A stretch of DNA of 64,000 nucleotides from Arthrobacter sp. C9C5 (GTDB taxonomy: Bacteria > Actinomycetota > Actinomycetes > Actinomycetales > Micrococcaceae): assembly GCF_013359735.1 (NCBI RefSeq), contig NZ_JABFMX010000005.1, positions 152,319 through 216,318 on the forward strand, written 5' to 3'. Positions 60,912 to 64,000 of the stretch are shown here, one piece after another. A program made the translations under genes and the position numbers. Every line of letters starts with the position of its first letter. The first letter of the stretch is position 1. The notes under the pieces are model-generated. The model did not search any database. It saw nothing but the letters and a program-made list of their open reading frames with translations, and was not told where the DNA came from.

Positions 60912-62006
60912 TCACACAGGCCAGGCCCCGCTGGCAAAGAACTCGCGGAGCGTGGCCTCGTGTGGTGCCGGATCCAGGCCCTGGGACTGCAGCCACTCCG
61001 AGCTGTAGTAGTTGCCGGAGTAGCGGTCGCCGGCGTCGCACATCAATGACACCACGCTGCCGCGGCGCCCCTCGGCGACCATCTCGGCGATCAGCTGCCA
61101 GACGCCCCAGAGGTTCGTGCCGGTGGACGGGCCGGCGTGCAGCCCGGCGTAATCGCGCAGGTGCCGCATGGCCGCCACCGAGGCGGCATCCGGCACCTGG
61201 ATCATGTGGTCGATCACGGCCGGCACGAAGCTCGGCTCCAGCCGGGGCCGGCCGATGCCCTCGATCCGGGACGGCAAGCCGGTCGCACCAGCCGTAGCGC
61301 CGCCGTCGCGGCTGGCCACCCAGCCGGGGAAGAACGCCGAATTCTCCGGGTCGACGACGGCGAGTCCGGTGTCATGCCGCTGGTAGCGCAGGTAGCGGCC
61401 GATCGTGGCGCTTGTCCCGCCGGTGCCGGCGCCCACGACGATCCAGCGGGGGACCGGGTGCTCCTCGAGCGCCAGCTGGCCAAAGATTGACTCGGCGATG
61501 TTGTTGTTGCCCCGCCAGTCGGTGGCGCGCTCGGCGTAGGTGAACTGGTCCATGTAATGGCCGCCGGTGCTGCGGGCCAGGTCCTCGGCCGCCGCGTAGA
61601 CCTCGGAGGCGTGGTCCACCAAGTGGCACGAGCCGCCAAACTGTTCGATCAGAGCGATCTTCTCGCGGCTAGTGGTCCGGGTCATTACGGCAATGAACGG
61701 CAGCCCCAGCAATTGCGCAAAATAGGCCTCTGAGACGGCCGTGCTGCCGCTGGAGGCTTCCACGATGGTGGTCCCTTCGCGGATCCAGCCATTGACCAGC
61801 CCGAACAGGAACAGCGAACGGGCCAGCCGGTGCTTGAGGCTTCCGGTGCGGTGGGTGGATTCGTCTTTGAGATACAGCTGGACACCCCAGTGCTCCGGCA
61901 GGGGCACCGAATAAAGGTGGGTGTCGGCTGATCTGTTGTTCTCGGCATTGATCCGGCGGATGGCTTCGTCAGCCCAAATCCGGTCCTGCTGGCGCACTCT
62001 TGTCAC
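60912..62006 (-). CDS. cds1: PLP-dependent cysteine synthase-family protein, Cds1-like cysteine desulfhydrase
   Basis: The protein (364 residues) is a fold type II PLP enzyme: [17 protein letters not shown] carries the Schiff-base lysine region (KHR following TGSL), then [31 protein letters not shown] for the phosphate and late [10 protein letters not shown]. It is longer than CysK and lacks the usual TSGNTG loop, resembling mycobacterial Cds1, which releases H2S, pyruvate and ammonia from cysteine. It is divergent, by 48 bp, from the rhodanese gene, consistent with sulfide or sulfane-sulfur handling. Confidence 0.8.
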   Translation of the reverse strand: MTRVRQQDRIWADEAIRRINAENNRSADTHLYSVPLPEHWGVQLYLKDESTHRTGSLKHRLARSLFLFGLVNGWIREGTTIVEASSGSTAVSEAYFAQLLGLPFIAVMTRTTSREKIALIEQFGGSCHLVDHASEVYAAAEDLARSTGGHYMDQFTYAERATDWRGNNNIAESIFGQLALEEHPVPRWIVVGAGTGGTSATIGRYLRYQRHDTGLAVVDPENSAFFPGWVASRDGGATAGATGLPSRIEGIGRPRLEPSFVPAVIDHMIQVPDAASVAAMRHLRDYAGLHAGPSTGTNLWGVWQLIAEMVAEGRRGSVVSLMCDAGDRYSGNYYSSEWLQSQGLDPAPHEATLREFFASGAWPV

Positions 62007-62054
62007 CGCACCAGCCTACCCGCGGCGGTGCCGGTCCAGCGTTAGAGTGGGCGG

Positions 62055-62942
62055 ATGGAGACCCTGATGACTGTGGCCCAACTCAAGGAGCGGATGGACT
62101 CCGGCGCGCGGACCGTGCTGCTGGACGTCCGGTGGGCGCTGGGCGACCCGCACGGCCGGGCGCATTACCTGGAGGCGCACCTGCCCGGCGCGGTGTTTGT
62201 GGACCTCGCAACCGAGCTCGCCGGCCCGGCCGATCCCAGCCGGGGACGCCATCCCTTGCCGCCGCTGGAGCAGTTCCAGCAGTCCGCGCGCGGTTGGGGT
62301 GTCCGGGACGGCGACGTGGTGGTGGCCTACGACGACACCGGCAATCTTGCTGCGGCCAGACTCTGGTGGATGCTGCGCAACGCAGGCTTCCCCACGGTCT
62401 GCTTGCTCGACGGCGGCCTGGCCGCCTGGCGCGCGGAGGGACTCGACGTCGAAAGCGGCGAACCCCGCGTGGAGGCGGGCGACGTCGTGCTCTCCGACGG
62501 TGCCATGCCGGTGATCGGCGCGGCTGAGGCAGCCGCATGGTCCGGCAGGGGCCTCTTGCTGGATGCCCGTGCCGGGGAGCGGTACCGCGGCGAGATAGAA
62601 CCCGTGGACCCCCGCGCCGGACACATTCCCGGCGCCGTGAGTGCACCCACCACCGGGAACCTGGCGGCGGACGGCCGATTCCTCCCGGCAGCCACGCTTC
62701 GCGAACGCTTCACCGGCCTTGGCGTGCAGGCGGGGCTGCCGACCGCCGTGTACTGCGGCTCAGGGGTGACCGCGGCCCACGAGATCGCGGCGCTAGAGAT
62801 CGCGGGCTTCACCGCGGCCCTGTACCCGGGTTCGTTCTCGGAATGGTCCAACAATCCATCAAACGACGTCGTGACCGGCGCTGCTCCTGAGGGCGACGCG
62901 TCCCAGGCAGACCAGGCAACCAGCCCCGCGCAGGGCGGCTGA
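62055..62942 (+). CDS. Two-domain rhodanese, thiosulfate/3-mercaptopyruvate sulfurtransferase
   Basis: The protein (295 residues) has two rhodanese domains. The inactive first (about 5-140) has LDVRWALGDPHGRAHYLEAHLPGA and LLDGGLAAWRAEG; the second (about 150-280) has LLDARAGERYRGE and the active-site loop VYCGSGVTAA with the catalytic cysteine. The loop CGSGVTA is that of 3-mercaptopyruvate sulfurtransferases rather than thiosulfate-specific CRxGxR/T. It transfers sulfane sulfur to acceptors such as cyanide or thioredoxin. The pairing with the desulfhydrase suggests a small sulfur module. Confidence 0.9.
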   Translation: METLMTVAQLKERMDSGARTVLLDVRWALGDPHGRAHYLEAHLPGAVFVDLATELAGPADPSRGRHPLPPLEQFQQSARGWGVRDGDVVVAYDDTGNLAAARLWWMLRNAGFPTVCLLDGGLAAWRAEGLDVESGEPRVEAGDVVLSDGAMPVIGAAEAAAWSGRGLLLDARAGERYRGEIEPVDPRAGHIPGAVSAPTTGNLAADGRFLPAATLRERFTGLGVQAGLPTAVYCGSGVTAAHEIAALEIAGFTAALYPGSFSEWSNNPSNDVVTGAAPEGDASQADQATSPAQGG

Positions 62943-62947
62943 TTCAG

Positions 62948-64000
62948 CTAGGCGGCTGACTGCGCAGCCGGGCAGGCGCCCACCATTACATTCGCCCGGT
63001 GCCCCAGTTTGGCCCGGTGCCGGAGTTTGGCGCGGTGCCGGAGCTCTCTGCTCTGGAGGGGCGGCTTTGGCGGGTCCGCGGTGATCTTGTCGTCTTCGGA
63101 GCGCGGTTGTCTCCGCGCGGTGACGCTGGTTCCGGGCAGCGGCGGTGCGGTGGAGTCGTAGCTGTGGCCGGTCGGCGTAGTCAATTGGAGGGTGTGGCGG
63201 GGGCCGGGGCGGGGCTGGGCGCTCCAGCCGGGGCTTTCTTTGGTGTGGTTGCAGGCTTCGCAGAGTCCGGCGCCGTTGCTGAGGCTGGTGGTTCCACCGT
63301 CGTGCCAGGGGACGATGTGGTCCAAGTGGCGGATCGGGGCGTCGCAGTAGGGGGTCCTGCAGGTGTCGTCCCGGGCCTGGATGAACCGGCGGAGCCCTGC
63401 GGGGAAGAGCCTGGCGCGGGAGTCCATGGCCACGAGTTCGCCGGAGCCGGGAGCAGTGTAGAGCCGGCGGAGCCAGGTCGTGAATGCGCGTTCGTCCGCC
63501 GAACTGGCATCCGTGCTGCCGGCCTTGGGCCCGGAAGTGCTGTCGCCGCTCCCGCCGTCGGCGCTGGTGTCAGGGGCTGCGCCACCGAAGTCTTTGAGCA
63601 AACTTCTGGTCCACCCGGCGGGGACGGTGCCGTAGCCGGGGAGGCGGGCAGGCTCGCTGTCGGCCTGGAAGAGGGTGCGGTCGGTCATGATCAGCTGGAT
63701 TTCGATGCCGCTGATCCCGCCGGCTTTCCCGGTGATGCGTTCGACCAGGGTGTCGGCCTTCAGTTGGTCCCGGCTCCGGGTGTCCCCGCCGGCGCGGGCG
63801 GCGTCGGCGTGCCGGGTGAGGGCCGCGTGCACGGCGACGCCCTGGCTGACCGGCAATATCGCGGTCAGATAGCACATGGTGTCCGGAGCCGGGCGGAGGC
63901 TGACGTGGCGTTCGGTTTCGGCGTGGGCGGCGCGCTGGGTGACGGAGCGCGGGTCGCGCCGGTACGCGGCGGTGCGTGCCGCGGCCACTACCGCGCGATC
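62948..64000 (-). CDS. DUF222/HNH endonuclease-domain protein (5' truncated)
   Basis: The frame runs out of the window at 64000, so at least 350 C-terminal residues are visible and the N-terminal DUF222 part lies beyond. The HNH domain reads CRTPYCDAP, then [24 protein letters not shown] (cited for [12 protein letters not shown] and NGAGLC), and [10 protein letters not shown], with zinc-cysteine pairs and the H-N-H residues in order. Such proteins are many-copy in actinobacteria and their targets are unknown. The C terminus ends with a basic repeat [16 protein letters not shown]. No intein or phage gene is next to it. Confidence 0.85.
   Translation of the reverse strand, partial: DRAVVAAARTAAYRRDPRSVTQRAAHAETERHVSLRPAPDTMCYLTAILPVSQGVAVHAALTRHADAARAGGDTRSRDQLKADTLVERITGKAGGISGIEIQLIMTDRTLFQADSEPARLPGYGTVPAGWTRSLLKDFGGAAPDTSADGGSGDSTSGPKAGSTDASSADERAFTTWLRRLYTAPGSGELVAMDSRARLFPAGLRRFIQARDDTCRTPYCDAPIRHLDHIVPWHDGGTTSLSNGAGLCEACNHTKESPGWSAQPRPGPRHTLQLTTPTGHSYDSTAPPLPGTSVTARRQPRSEDDKITADPPKPPLQSRELRHRAKLRHRAKLGHRANVMVGACPAAQSAA
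62997..63043 (-). repeat. 18-bp tandem repeat in the HNH gene
   Basis: Units at 62997-63014 and 63015-63032, with a third partial from 63033, encode the repeated RHRAKL hexapeptide. Confidence 0.9.

Noticed and set aside
62948..64000. Defence or homing nuclease island
   Set aside because: DUF222/HNH proteins occur in many copies in actinobacterial genomes and no methylase, helicase or phage gene lies beside this one.

Overview
The window is high-GC chromosomal DNA of an actinobacterium, most likely Micrococcaceae (Arthrobacter/Pseudarthrobacter type). The evidence is an SsrA tag of AESKRTDFALAA, a 24-residue bL37 ribosomal protein, a SigR/RsrA stress pair, a fused 2-oxoglutarate decarboxylase (Kgd), a GuaB1-type GMP reductase, a SAM-IV-like riboswitch, dense ATGA/GTGA gene overlaps and many GTG starts. 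Genus is inferred; no rRNA gene is present. No tRNA gene or CRISPR array was seen, and the only mobile-element trace is a decayed IS110-type transposase.

Region 1 (1-20.4 kb) is a cell-surface polysaccharide locus. It holds a UDP-GlcNAc 2-epimerase, several glycosyltransferases (GT2, GT4-like and a GT-C membrane enzyme), a lipid-linked-glycan type ABC exporter, a DUF6541 membrane protein, a DPM-like GT2 plus DUF2304 pair, an acyltransferase and galE. A large secreted GH25 muramidase with ten FG-GAP/VCBS-like repeats sits inside its right edge, next to the IS110 remnant. Together these genes would make, modify and export a glycan and remodel the wall.

Region 2 (20.5-25.4 kb) is a compact Tad/Flp pilus operon (tadA, two TadB/C-type genes, an atypical pilin candidate, two TadE-like proteins and a TadG-like protein). 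Region 3 (25.4-31 kb) is the conserved block prfB-ftsE-ftsX-M23 hydrolase-smpB-ssrA, linking translation termination and rescue with division-site peptidoglycan hydrolysis. ssrA has an exact SigR-type promoter.

Region 4 (31-38.5 kb) carries small hypotheticals, a 14-TM MFS pump, a paired fluoride channel (fluC/crcB x2), the manganese unit mntH-mntR with a candidate operator, a methyltransferase, and a class V aminotransferase behind a SAM-IV-like riboswitch with its own terminator.

Region 5 (38.6-46.4 kb) has hisN, rsgA, aroA and a DoxX protein on the minus strand. sigR-rsrA is divergent from these, with an exact SigR autoregulatory promoter. Then come bL37, a PadR regulator with a DUF4097 protein, and an SGNH-like protein lacking its catalytic residues. 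Region 6 (46.5-54.8 kb) has kgd divergent from guaB1, then two CNNM/CorC-type transporters behind a structured leader.

Region 7 (54.8-64 kb) is zinc and sulfur metabolism. A Zur-box-like palindrome inside a 60-bp inverted repeat precedes znuA-znuC-znuB; then come a META/HslJ-like lipoprotein, an unrecognised 291-residue protein, zur, an MBL-fold hydrolase, a Cds1-like cysteine desulfhydrase divergent from a rhodanese, and a DUF222/HNH protein cut by the window end. Most of the window is ordinary core genome. The strongest less-obvious signals are regulatory RNAs, promoters and small genes rather than a new multi-gene system.
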